A stretch of 64,000 nucleotides of DNA from Lineus longissimus. Taxonomy: Eukaryota; Nemertea; Pilidiophora; Heteronemertea; Lineidae. Position numbers and translations under genes: made by a program. The stretch is taken from assembly GCF_910592395.1 (NCBI RefSeq), contig NC_088308.1, forward strand, positions 21,591,501 to 21,655,500, in the 5' to 3' direction. Every line of letters starts with the position of its first letter. Positions within the stretch are counted from its first letter, which is position 1. Positions 10,401-22,730 of the stretch are shown here, in pieces. The notes beneath the pieces were generated by a model. That model did no database searches, had not been told where the DNA came from, and worked only from the letters and a program-made list of their open reading frames with translations.

Positions 10401-13400
10401 ATGGCCGTTTTACAGTCAGGAAATCCCATACAAGACAAAAAGAACCTGAAAACAAATCACATTTGTTCAGTTAGAGAGTAATTTTAGAAGACATCAGCCT
10501 CTCATACCATTTTCATGACTGCATCGGCTTCTTAAGAACTGGCAATATCACACTCAAAGTGAATGATCACTCAATATTAGTTGTCATAGCAATGTCAAGT
10601 TGCAGAACTAAGTGTGAGTGTGACTCAAAACAAATGTTACTTGTGCAGTGCCTGAATCCTACTAACCCCTTGTTATCTCTCTTTGCTCTGAGGATCATGT
10701 CTTGCCTGCACACTGGGCAGGGCATCACAGGAAATGACACTTGTGGCAGGATTTCTGCAAATTAAAGCACAGTGACTGAGTGAGTAATCGTCAACACCAA
10801 TTTCTGAATCAGGAGTTATACCATTTCACAGTGTTCATCTTACAGATGAGACTCACAAGCCTCCCCCCCTTTCAACTTATGAAACATCCTTGATTGAATT
10901 CAACCCCTTCGAAAAAAAATTTCAACAAAAATGTTGAATTTGGCCATGAAATACTGAAACGAAAGGACATTATACCTGCTGATCTGACAGTCTGAGCGTC
11001 TCCAAAGTATTGTGACAATGCTTCATCGAGCTTGCTGGCTTGGTTGAGAGCCTCAACAAACACCTCTCTATATTTTCGTATTTGTTCCTGTAACACAGCT
11101 GAAATCAGAAAGAATTTTTTAACTTGCCAATAAAGGAAAATTTCTCGAAAGGTCGAAACAGAAAAGAGCAATATGAAATGTGTTATCCTTAGCAAGATCA
11201 TAAGACAAAATGGCCATTAACACAAGGTGAATATTGAACTCAACTTGTTACACATTTGTCATCATTCTAAATGTATTGTCTCAGCCCACAATCTGATAAA
11301 TTATAATGAATTTGACTGCCAACTGTTGTGTAACTATTGATTGACCAAAAGCTCAAAATGATTTTAATATATGAAGATTGATTAAACATGTTCAAAATGT
11401 TTAATCCAATTGAAGTTCCACTTACCATCTTTGTTTCTTCTTCCTTCACAGATTCTGAAATGAGACCATGATAAATAAAAAACAGGGTCAATTGTCCAAT
11501 GCAGATCACAGTTAAAAGAAATAGAGCAATGATCGAGAAAAAAAAGACAAATTCAAAATCAGGCTTGTTTGTGAGGAGCACCTCCTGCGATGGAGTCGCC
11601 AAACTGGGCCAAGTTGTCCACTGCTATCCACCGCTGCGCAAGGGCTGGCCCAGGCAAAAAATGGCTTCAGTAGGGAGAGGATTAAAACCAACAAAGCAGT
11701 ACAAGATACCCAATATTGATACTCACAGCTTGAGATCATTCTCTAGTTCAGCTCGCAGATTTGGTTTGGACATTTGGTAGCCCATCTTGTTGTAACCATC
11801 GACTAGGCCAATGCCAAGTTCACCAGGAACAAATCGATCATTCTCCAACCCGACGTACACTCTCGACTTGATGGTTTCAATGTGATCAGCATGAGTGGCA
11901 TCAGTACCTAAAACCAAAATTGATACGATCTTTCTCAACCGGCTGAGCTGGATTTGGTCCATGACCTCCCATCTCTGCAACTTGCCTATTCTAATTCTGA
12001 AACGAAGCGCTAGCAAAATCTTCTACAATCAGCTTACCTATCCCATGCTTCTCCATCAAGGCAATCAGATCAGCCTCTGTCAGAAGTGCTGGTGCTGACG
12101 TCTCACCCTGGTTCATCTGAAACAAGTGATAATGGGACAACATTAATTCAAATGTTCTTGCACTTGAACAAAATAACCTGCTTTCTACACTCAGTTGAAT
12201 AGTTTACATGTACATGACTTGAGCTGGAGCCTTCCTAATTTTCAGCCTGAACTTGCCAAGTTTCAGAAGTTCCAGGTACGTAAGTACACCGGCAGGGATA
12301 CATGTAGTTGGGAATATTTAATAACTGGCAGAGAAGTATGGCATTTCAATTCTTACCTCAATTGCTGTTGGCATAAACTGCTGTCCTGTTTGCATCACAG
12401 GTATAATCTGAAGCCAAGAAAATGTCAAAGCATAAATTAGCTCATTTGCTTGAAGTTTCAACTCTACTCTTGATATGTACTGTACAATTGTACTGTCTAA
12501 AAGCAATTTACATTCATTTCCCAGCTAAAACAAGGAGTGCACATGAGTGTGTTACACTCACTGATTTCATTTGTTTCGTACATGTCAGTAGTTCACCTTA
12601 GCACTTTTCCTGCAGGGAAGGTCATCGTCACAGCAACATACAACCCAATTTTAAACTCCTTTTGACTTAACTAATAGAGATTCTTGGACTTTGGAGGATT
12701 AAAGAATTACCCACCTTAGCATTCCAGCGATCGTATGGATAAACATCCAAATAGTTTCGAGCAATGATCATCAGTCCAGCCACAGTGAACTGAAATGAGA
12801 CATGCATGAAATAAATGTAAGATGTTGGTGAAAACGACATTGATTAGGTTGCATTTTGACATCAATTACCAATTCCACTTTCCAAGACTTCTGAGACTTT
12901 ACTATCCAATGAGTAGACCAGATCCAAAGAACTCAGCCTACAATTTTAATTACCTCGCTATCTCCAAGTACTAGCTCAGAGTTTTGACTATGTTATAGCA
13001 ACACCCCCCCCCCCCCAAGGGTTTTGGTATTCAAAAATAGACCCTATGTGTTGGTTCAATTCCCAGTTCTGGTAGGCCTACACTGTAAACTGATTTTCTG
13101 GTCTCTCGACTAACCTTTTCTTCAGCGACATCTATTTCAATAGTCGTCTCCATCCCTTGGGCATCCTGAGACAAACAGGCAAGGAAGTGCCTGACAATGA
13201 ACTCATACACCTTGGCTTCATTGCCATGGAGATTGTTGGTGTACTTGGTAGGGTGGATCGGTGGATGGGCCTGGTCAGATTTCTTCCCATTTCTAGGATT
13301 TGGACCTTGCTCCAGCACCCGAGCAGCAAAGGCTAGAAAACAAGACAATGATGCTTTGAGAATGCCTGAATGCTTGTTGTTTTACATCATAGATGCCACA

Positions 13401-16400
13401 TAGTCAACTGTACAGGGTCACCCCAATGGCTGCATGGCTGCGGGACAAATAGACAGATAGATAGATTTTGAGATGGGTCATTTTTTAATTAGATACCACA
13501 ATTCTCGACAGCTAATAAATTTTTTTAATTATGGATGGATTCACCAAATCCATATATGGATACACACATCCCTTTGAAAGATCTGTTCAGCATACCTCCC
13601 CAGTTAGGATCCTGAACCTGGTTCTGCACAAGACCAGGTAGATTGAAGTCCTCCGGAAAAATATTCGTTTCGGTCCTCGGGTAACTGATAAATCCACTTG
13701 TGTAGAGCTTTTCTGCAATCTTCATGGTCTCTTTGGCACTGATCCTCAGCTTCCTCGATGCAAGCTTCTCAAGTTCCTAAATTAGATTGAGTGTGCTTAA
13801 ACTCAAACTCTAAGAGTTGAAAATATGCTATCAAAAGGCCCTTTTTTTGCATATCATGCCCCATAGCTGGAAACTACCCAACCAGCCACATTGGAACGAG
13901 CTACCTACAGGCATCCAACTTTAGACTTTCTGTTCACGAGGGGATGGCTGAACCAATAGGCCACAGGGATTAATATATGCTTTGAAAGCAACAATAGGCA
14001 ATTTGTTAAAACAAATAACTACTCAAGGAAAGAGACAGAAATATACATACCACCGTATCGAGGGCTGTTGGTCTCCACTTGCTCTTACTCTTGCTGCGCA
14101 CGTCAACAACTGTTGCAATAGGGGTCTGAAGAACAAACATGGAATATCATCAAAAGTTTGTTCATAATAAAAGACAGTGGTCCGAGAATCAAAATGGAAT
14201 GCTATCCAAAGATTGCTCACAATATATCACCAACAAAAAGAAATATTGAGCAGAACTCCGCAAAACATGCATGAAAGAAGTTGAAGGCTTACCTCGAGAC
14301 AATGCATATAAAGAGCTAAGACAGCAGTATGATCAAATAACTTCACCCTGTAACAGGAAAAAAACATCTTGTTTTAAAAAAACAACTCAAGAAACCCTAT
14401 ACATATTTGAGCATTTCAATGATGTTAACTTGATAATGGCAACAACTGATACCTGATTAATGCTGATCATGGATGCCGCTATGAAATAATAATCATCCAA
14501 ATTTCACTGAATGTGCAATGCCAAGACCAATGTCAAGTCTCATTCGATTCTTCGTCATAAAAACTGAGACTTCTTCTCATCGGATAACATGATTACAGAC
14601 TTCAACAGACTTTTTAATGTCTGTGGTTCTAAAACAACATACCTTTTCCAGTTGAATTCAGCCAAGCCTTCTTCAACCTTATGCGTGACTCTAATTTTCC
14701 AGAACGGTTCAGGTATGAAGGCCTCCACCTGCTTGTAGCGTTCGACAACGAACCCTAACGTTGGGAACTGGCAACTGCCATAACTGATCAACTGTTCACC
14801 CAAGACATTTGGGAAGACCTTCTGTAGTCTCAAAGTTTGAAAGCGAGTGAATGCTGCACCTTCAAAATTGAAGACCTTTTTCAGTATAGCTAACAATTTT
14901 CAAAAAGAGGATGAAATACTAAAGTACATGTACTGGGTTAGTGATGCTTATCAGATCAAAAAGTTTTGTGATGCTTATAAGCTCACAAATTTTTTCAATC
15001 GTCTAAATCGGCCTACCTATAATTCTGTATAATAATTCTGTATAATAATAATAATAATTTCTGTATAATTCTGTATAATAATAATAATAATACCTATTCT
15101 CAGGTCTAGCTCTGTGCGAACATCAACAGCATCATTTATGTTCTGGTCTGGTGGGGCAAGGTTGCGACAAGCCTGATCAATGGCCCTGGAAAAGTGGTAT
15201 GAATCTGTATGAGTCTGTATAAGTCCAACCTACCTCTGTCATGTCCGTAAAAAATAAAGGTTGCTACTCACTCTCCTGGAGTGATTCAGCATCATTGACC
15301 ACAACATTTGAAATGACGATGAAAATCTTTCAGGCTTGCACTGACATGATATTTGTTGGGTTTTTTGTAACACAGAGATTATCATTGACCATAGAGCATC
15401 TGACCCGAGCCGAACAATTTTCTCCTGCAGACTTACATAAGTATAGATAATGTTGCTAAGTGGCAGTGTGTCTTCCAAGGACAGACAGCAACATTAAAAG
15501 AACACATTGCAACCTTTTTTTATGCTTTCAGCCAAAGATGATTTTTTTCTTGGGTTTCTTTTGGTGTTGTACTTACCGTGGAGTAATCTCTGAAAACCGA
15601 GCTCGCAAAACTCTGATGTTTGGTTTAACTGAAAAGATGAGGAAATTCCAAATATATCAGTAGAATCAGAAAGCTTTAAAATTACATAATTGTTTCAAAA
15701 TAAACATTGGATGAATTCCATTATAAAAAAACCTATGATGAACATTGAAAGTGATGACAATCAATTACGATACTTTGTTTAGTTTTTCAAATATAATCTT
15801 TGCCAGCACCACCTGACCTATCAAAACACCCCAGTCCACAAACATTAAAGCAAATATCTATTTGTTGTTATGAATTTTTAGCTTAAGCAATTAAACAGCA
15901 CAAGTACCTGCTTTACAAACTTGAATTATCTCAAAGCCGATGTTTTCTCCCTCTCTGTCACCGTCAGTCCAGATGACAAGTGTTGAGCAGCCGCGGATTT
16001 CTCGTTCTAAGGTGCGCTATAAAGAATCAGAATAGGATTGTACATTTTTTTCTTCAGTCATGTTTTGCAAAAGACACACTCATAGTCTGCAAAATGATAT
16101 GTTGACCTAAAATAGTACAGCTAAGATAGTTTGGATATAAAAACAGTTCGGATAGAAAACTGGACTTTTTTTAATACCACATGTGACTCTGACCAATGCC
16201 GCTTTAACCTTGCTCTCCAGCAGACCACAAGGAATTACTTTGATGCTTGATAAGTGCAACACTCACCTTGATATCCTTGTAATCATCAGGGCAAAACTTT
16301 TGAACGGGAGCATCGAACAAGGCCACAGGATTACAGCCATTCCTGTAAGAATAAAATTACTAGGGTAAACAAATGAAAAAAAGAATTGGACCTTCATCAT

Positions 16401-17315
16401 TTATAGGAAGAGAACTGTACTTGTACATCATGGGTCGTCACTTTAGATAATTCTCAGGATGCAGTGGCGGAATGACACCAGGAATAACGTAGCGTCAAGC
16501 AGAGAGGTGGGTGCATGGTGGGGGAATTCCATTCCTTTCTATAGGAGAGAACTCAAGTCAATGACTTTGCTAGAACCAAACATTGTGGTCAGCCTGGGAC
16601 AAACCTGAAAACAAGTACTCCTACTGTCAGGACAGGATCGCAACTGTATTTTGTACAAAATCAACATAGGACAACTCTGATGAATGTTCCTTTTAAGAAG
16701 TCAAAGTTGGTGTTACTTAATTATTCAGTACCAGGTACTCACCATTTTTTATACATGCCGACAAACTCATAGTTTAGCAAATGACCAGAAACAGATGTCA
16801 TGGTCATTGTGCAGTTCTGTCCAAATATATTGTAGTTGTATTCATAGATTTTATTGAATCTTGAGAATCCTTCCCTCTGAAAAGATGTGGTAGGAGAAAT
16901 TGGCAAAAGATAAGATATTTAGCAATAACAGTTGCTGTGCATCACTGCAGATTATGGTGCTAATTATTGTTCTATGTCGACGTGATTCCTTCCACCAGAA
17001 ATTAAGATGAGGATTTATTTTGCTTAGATATGGAGGTTGCCAAAAGCTGATGTAATTGTAAGACATAGGGCCTACCTTACGATATCCACCACGGGACATG
17101 AGATCAGCAATTGACTTTGCAGCATCATTCTTCTCAGCAACATTTAGAACCCTCATCTTTGTTGGTGTTAGAGTTTCCGAACAGTAACCTCGCTGTACAG
17201 TCCTCTTTGAGTAACACTGTCTCACAATTTTATCATCAAATAATTTCTTGAGAACTCCAATAGACCAAGTCAGTAGAATTTGACTTGAAATTGCATGAAT
17301 TCGACACCAAGTCAT
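7437..17315 (-). CDS. TOP3A: DNA topoisomerase 3-alpha (type IA), 25 coding exons
   Basis: Type IA topoisomerase of the BLM-TOP3A-RMI dissolvasome and of mitochondrial DNA segregation. Exons: 17315-17076, 16876-16743, 16342-16267, 16016-15908, 15628-15577, 15185-15094, 14859-14643, 14347-14293, 14125-14051, 13776-13596, 13332-13115, 12789-12715, 12407-12357, 12116-12038, 11907-11727, 11454-11426 (29-nt microexon), 11098-10976, 10754-10667, 10445-10346, 10071-9998, 9859-9204, 8903-8663, 8351-8236, 7979-7842, 7474-7437. They total about 1145 aa (human 1001). Visible landmarks: Toprim start [12 protein letters not shown]; acidic [23 protein letters not shown]; catalytic tyrosine in [11 protein letters not shown] (about residue 382); [17 protein letters not shown]; a C4 finger (CPVCRQDM ... 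CMGFPDC); two GRF fingers (CNCGEDA..., CQCGLDA...[13 protein letters not shown]); a terminal CCHC knuckle [14 protein letters not shown]. Extra length comes from an Asn/Gly/Ser-rich linker in exon 21. It is divergent from UQCC4. Confidence 0.95.
7572..7610 (-). other. TOP3A: Candidate 39-nt cassette exon of TOP3A
   Basis: Between the last two TOP3A exons lies a 39-nt stretch preceded by a pyrimidine-poor but AG-ending acceptor (GGCATTGCAG) and followed by a consensus donor (GTGAGT). It is in phase with both neighbours and would insert [13 protein letters not shown] exactly between CGLCGEEG and HTRKTC, splitting the CCHC knuckle. Skipping it gives the canonical knuckle. It could be a real alternative exon or a chance pair of splice-like sites. 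Confidence 0.4.
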
Positions 17316-17902
17316 CAGCTAGTTGTAAAATAGATGTTGGTTTCCAAATTCTGGTAGTCCTGGAACAGAGAATATTGCAACTTTTCAATACACAGCCTTT
17401 CACTTGAACAGCAGATCTTCTCGACTTCTGCCAGTTTTGGCTTCTTAATTTCATTTGTGCCCGCTTACAATCATTGATCATCCATTTTCAGCAAACAGCT
17501 ATTCTTGTGAACGAAACAGATATAGCTGACATGTTTAAAATTGCAACTTATCTCCGGAATGATTAAAATCTCGACGTTTTTAATAAAAAATATGACAAAT
17601 GTTAAATTTCGTAAAAGGAACAAGTTGAAAGTCCCGCCAACACTACTTACCGGCTTTTCTGTTCCCAGCTTAATTTTCTTGTACATTTTGTACACAACCA
17701 TGTACACAGACATAGACAAAGGTTGATTCTGCAAAATTGTTTGACTTGTACAGTTCTTTTAAATTTATATATTCATATTGATATAACTTGATACCAATTA
17801 ATATGAATTCAAGCCAACAAAACGCCCTAATAGCTTCAAATAACATAGAGACAGGAGTTATACAAGCCACCACTCTCGTTCCCAGTGACTTTGGTAATCA
17901 AC
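17316..17902. promoter_or_regulatory. Bidirectional promoter region TOP3A / UQCC4
   Basis: The two start codons face away from each other and are 587 bp apart, so both promoters must lie here unless there are distant leader exons. No TATA or CCAAT box is obvious. The pairing of two genes with mitochondrial roles is notable but may be coincidental. Confidence 0.55.
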
Positions 17903-18885
17903 ATGGCTTCCTTAAGTAGAGTTTTTTCTCTCCAACTAAAGTTTCATCAGAAAACACTCACTAGGAGATATGCTAGTGTCCTGCACCTTCACAGTTTGTT
18001 CAGCAATACTGTTTCTACCTCAAGGCAAGTTTTCTTTGTGATCGTTTTCCTTCATCATTCATAATTTACCCCCTTTGGCTTTGTAAATGTCATTTCTGTT
18101 TTGACAGACAGGGTGTTCCATAAAAAGTTATGTGTTTGTGTTGTTCTTGTCATATCTACACTTCTCCATTGTGTTCAATCACTTCTTAATTTCTTCAGTC
18201 AGTGGCCTGGTCAATGAGCTTGTTTTTTCACACCTTGCACAAAATATCACACATCCTTGACCCATTGTCTGTTGATTGGTTGAAAGTGCCCGCGGGTGAT
18301 ATGATGATGATTTGACGATAAGATGTCAATGGCCTGTCTTTGATTTCGTGTCTTGTAGATGATCGATAGCAACTACATGTAGCATTGGTGTTGGCTGATG
18401 ACAGATCACCTTATCTGATCAATTCATGCAAGTCAATTAATTTCTAGGTTCTTGTTTCTATTTACAGGTACCCCATGACATGTCAAGGATGTCTCCTCCA
18501 TACATCCACACAAAGACCAAAATCCGGGGAAACAGAGCCAATTGATCCTATGTCCACTCCAATAAAATTTTCAACCAGTGAAGCAAGGACATGGAAAGCA
18601 CGGAATACCTATTTTGTAGAAAACAAGGCTCCGTTTTATCAGCCATTTGTTGTAATCTTAAGTGTCGGGGCAATTCTTCTGTACTTTTGTATACTCAGGG
18701 AAGAAAATGACTTTGATGAAGAACTGAACACTGGTCTCTTTCAAAGGATTCCTGGACTTGAGGAAAAACAGCTCAGGACAAATATTCTGTATAACAAAGA
18801 ACATGGAAAGGATACAACTGATTTGGAGGCTCGGCTCCAAGAGATACAAGAGATGGGACCTGCTGCTAGAAGAGTTCAGGACTAA
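17903..18885 (+). CDS. UQCC4: UQCC4/CCSMST1-like mitochondrial complex III assembly factor
   Basis: Two exons (17903-18024 and 18468-18885) encode about 179 aa. The N-terminus (MASLSRVFSLQLKF...RRYAS) is basic and free of acidic residues, as in a mitochondrial presequence. The family signature follows: PIKFSTSEA, a single transmembrane segment (about FVVILSVGAILLYFCI), then an acidic LREENDFDEEL tail. The family (C16orf91/CCSMST1, UQCC4) helps assemble ubiquinol-cytochrome c reductase in the inner membrane. The C-terminal helix is longer than in mammals. The intron starts with GC (CAAG|GCAAGT), the only donor that keeps phase. ATTAAA at 19295-19300 is the likely polyA signal. It shares a 587-bp divergent spacer with TOP3A. 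Confidence 0.8.
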
Positions 18886-21122
18886 GTTTGTAATGATGTC
18901 CCCTGTCTACAATAGTGAATTGCGTGGTAAAGATGTACCCTGCAGACAATGGTGAAATACCAGATAGATGATATGCTGCTCATGCTTTTGTTCGAACATT
19001 TCATTGAATAAGTTGACTGGAAACTTCTTTACCAAGAGTTTTAACACCGCTCTATGTACTATCATATCAGGACGAGACACAGTAATTGAGTAGGGCTGTA
19101 TCAGTATCTGTCGATCTCAATCTTGTTGGTCCTTGCAGTTCCATGGTCCTTGACACTTTGGCCTTATTATTAGTCTGCAGGAGTTAGACCATACTGTTGG
19201 CTATACCTGTACATGTATTTCACGAGAATAAGTAGTCCTGAGATTCTGTGTATAAGATTGAGGGTGAATAGTGTAAATTCTTCCTTGTGTATAAATTAAA
19301 GAATACTTACAAATTGTGTTTTTCCTTCCGTTGATATGCATACTGAAGAATTTACTTAGCTTGATTTTAGAACACTAGAGATCAGGCACCCTACTTTTCT
19401 TACTTTGTACAATCAATTACACTGCCTCCAGCTCAAAGGAATAGAAGATAATCACTGGCAACACTCGTGAAAGGAGACTAGGACTGATATTCACCGCCAA
19501 TAAGTCAGCATGCAACTTTATTTCAAGCTTCTATCTGCTGGAATAAAACGACAAAGTGTTTTGTAATATACGCTTTTTGCCCCTTAGTGAGCTGAATTGG
19601 AGTCGAACCGCGCCAATTTTCCTGTGCTGTTCGTGTCAAATCCCAGATTTGAAGGGCCACGGTCTTAGGGTTACAGAAGGCCCGATTTTGTCCACGGATG
19701 GATGGATGGATGGAAAGATAAGACACCATTCGAATAGCTATTGGACTAGCTCCGCTGACTTTGTCAGCTGAGCTAAAAAAAACAATTGAAAGAACTCGTC
19801 ATTTTGTCATTATCATTTTATTAAAATTTGCTGGCCAGATACCACCTACACAAACATAATTGCAAGTGTATCTACTTTCATCTCTCAAGTCTTCTTTGAT
19901 GTAGAATCATTTTGGGAGATCGTGTAATTTTATCAACTGTTTTAGTGAATCTGAAACGCATACAATTTTCTTACAACGAAAGAAAATATTTGTCCGAAAA
20001 TGTGTAACAGGCAAAATTTATTTAACATGACAACAAATGATCTTTTTCATGCACAAGTTAAAAACTTTTCGATAACAGCTGATACTATTACAACATCTTC
20101 CAATATATTTGTTATCACCAGCCCAGAAACTAAGGAACCAGTAAAACACTGTCCGATGGTACGGTAATGCAACAATGCCAAACTATCCGTGCAAATTAAT
20201 CAAATTCCCAAACAACTGATGGTATCTTGCAGTCTATTTTACTCAAATAATGCTTTGGAGGTTAACAATATTATTATTGATATTATTCATAGTCCTGGCT
20301 GCGTCGATAAAATCCTGAGATAGTTTTTGTTGTCCAGTTTTTCGTGAACAACCAGCTTAAATAGATGGATAAAACATTTATTACAAGGACAAAAGTACAA
20401 AATATAGAGCTAGAATGACACACTATGGAACTATGATACATTGATTCATGACAATATGACTACGCGACGATGCTCCAGATTTACACAATGAAAATTAGCC
20501 ATCGGACTTCCTGAGCAAGAGAGCTGTCATCTTTCGTCAGAATAAATCTACTGTGAGACAAACCACCAGTAATCTTGGGATCAAGAACTTCCATACATTA
20601 CAAAATTATTGTTTTGGTGAAAAGGTCTTTTCCTATTTAGCACTGTCTATATCCATCCTCAGATGACTGGAATCACTTCAAAGTTTAAAATTGTGGTGGA
20701 GACAAGGATCTTGTGCGATAAGCTGATGGTTTGAATGAAAATCCCACCCAATAAGTACCTGATAAGCAATGGTTTGCCACCACACTAAACTATCTGAACA
20801 CAAAGACACTAACTGCAAATAGACTTGATCGTCACAAAATTCCTCCTCGGTATATGAATCAGTCCTCAAACTTAACAAACCCTTGCAGTCAGTTCGCAGC
20901 CACCTCATCCAGAAGGCCACAAATGGCCAGGAAAATAACTTATGAACATAATTCACACGTGACAACATGATAATCGAGTAACTACCTCTAGCTTAAAGTC
21001 CCCAGATATAAAATTCCTGTCTATGATATGAAAAGGTCAATATTGGTCTAAAATACATTTCTGAAGGATTCCTGTCGTTTGATGATGGATGTTCATTTAT
21101 GTGCCTTTGTTAATTTGGAGAA
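18886..21122. other. Convergent 3' UTRs of UQCC4 and H3.3
   Basis: The UQCC4 3' UTR runs to about 19320. The H3.3 3' UTR comes from the other side, with AATAAA on the minus strand at 19820-19815 giving a 3' UTR of about 1.3 kb. A short GGAT microsatellite lies near 19695-19711. I see no coding sequence. Confidence 0.55.
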
Positions 21123-21739
<617 letters not shown>

Positions 21740-22520
21740 CTTAGATTTTTCTTACCTAAAAAAGAAAGTGCAGCGTTTTGATAATACAACCAGTCAACAC
21801 CAGCAAAGGGCAAGGTATCTATAGACAAGTTTGATTGTTTTGGCACTGACCAGTCCTGCGTTTCACCTTGGAAAGGTTTGTCGTGTCTCCAAGGGCTTCG
21901 TCTGACCGAGTGTGGCACTGTGTGTGCATTTGATTAGTTTTTACAGATTTTACTTTAGTAGCCTAAGGCTAAGCAAGAAAAAGTACAAAGGCGAAAGTGG
22001 GAATCCCAACCGGGACTGATTCCAATATATTACACAATCACTACGTCACTGATATTGATTGTGTGTCGAGTGTATTCCCAATGTACATCATGTACATGTA
22101 TCATGTGACCGCCATGGAACCCGCCAATATTGACGGCCAAGTTTTCCACGCACTGAACCTCAAATTAAACACAAAACCAGTCAATAACATGAATATGAAA
22201 AGTTGGTTATTCAAGGAATGTACAAACATTTATAGAGTACAGCGTCTACTTCACACAAGAGCATAAAATGATAGCGCTAAACTGGGCTAGACACACACGC
22301 GTGGAAATATGGCGGTAGACATAAACAATGAACCGGGAACATGGCGGCTCACGATGAAGCAGTTCCTGGTCGAGATGACTTTTCAATCTCTTAAGTCTTA
22401 GCTGCTTTAGACGCAACTTTCTCCTCAAATTCTTACATCGGTTGATACTAAGTATATTCATACAGGATAATAACGGTCAAAATCATGAGTGCTTGGAAAC
22501 TTTCCACACATAAAACTCAC

Positions 22521-22730
22521 CTTTTCGCAATAAAATTCGCTCTCTTTTTTAAATTCTCGCAACGCACTCTGGTATATGCATAAATTAGTGGAAAAGGTTT
22601 ATATACTATCTATTACGTCACGAGCGCCCTCATTGGCTGAGAGGCCCAATACCCACTCCGCCTTGATTGGCTGTCTAACTCGAGCGCTGATTCGGTAGAT
22701 ATTTCAGCAATTCTCAACCATGATTGGTTG
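22521..22730 (-). promoter_or_regulatory. H3.3 promoter: TATA, CRE and CCAAT boxes, plus leader exon
   Basis: On the minus strand, reading toward the gene: CCAAT boxes at 22727-22723, 22670-22666 and 22636-22632, a CRE-like TGACGTAA at 22620-22613, and a TATATAAA at 22605-22598. A non-coding leader exon follows, ending in AAAAG|GTGAGT at 22521. Spacing of TATA to the predicted start (about 22572) is about 30 bp. CRE plus CCAAT plus TATA is the usual layout of H3.3 promoters in animals. Confidence 0.8.
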
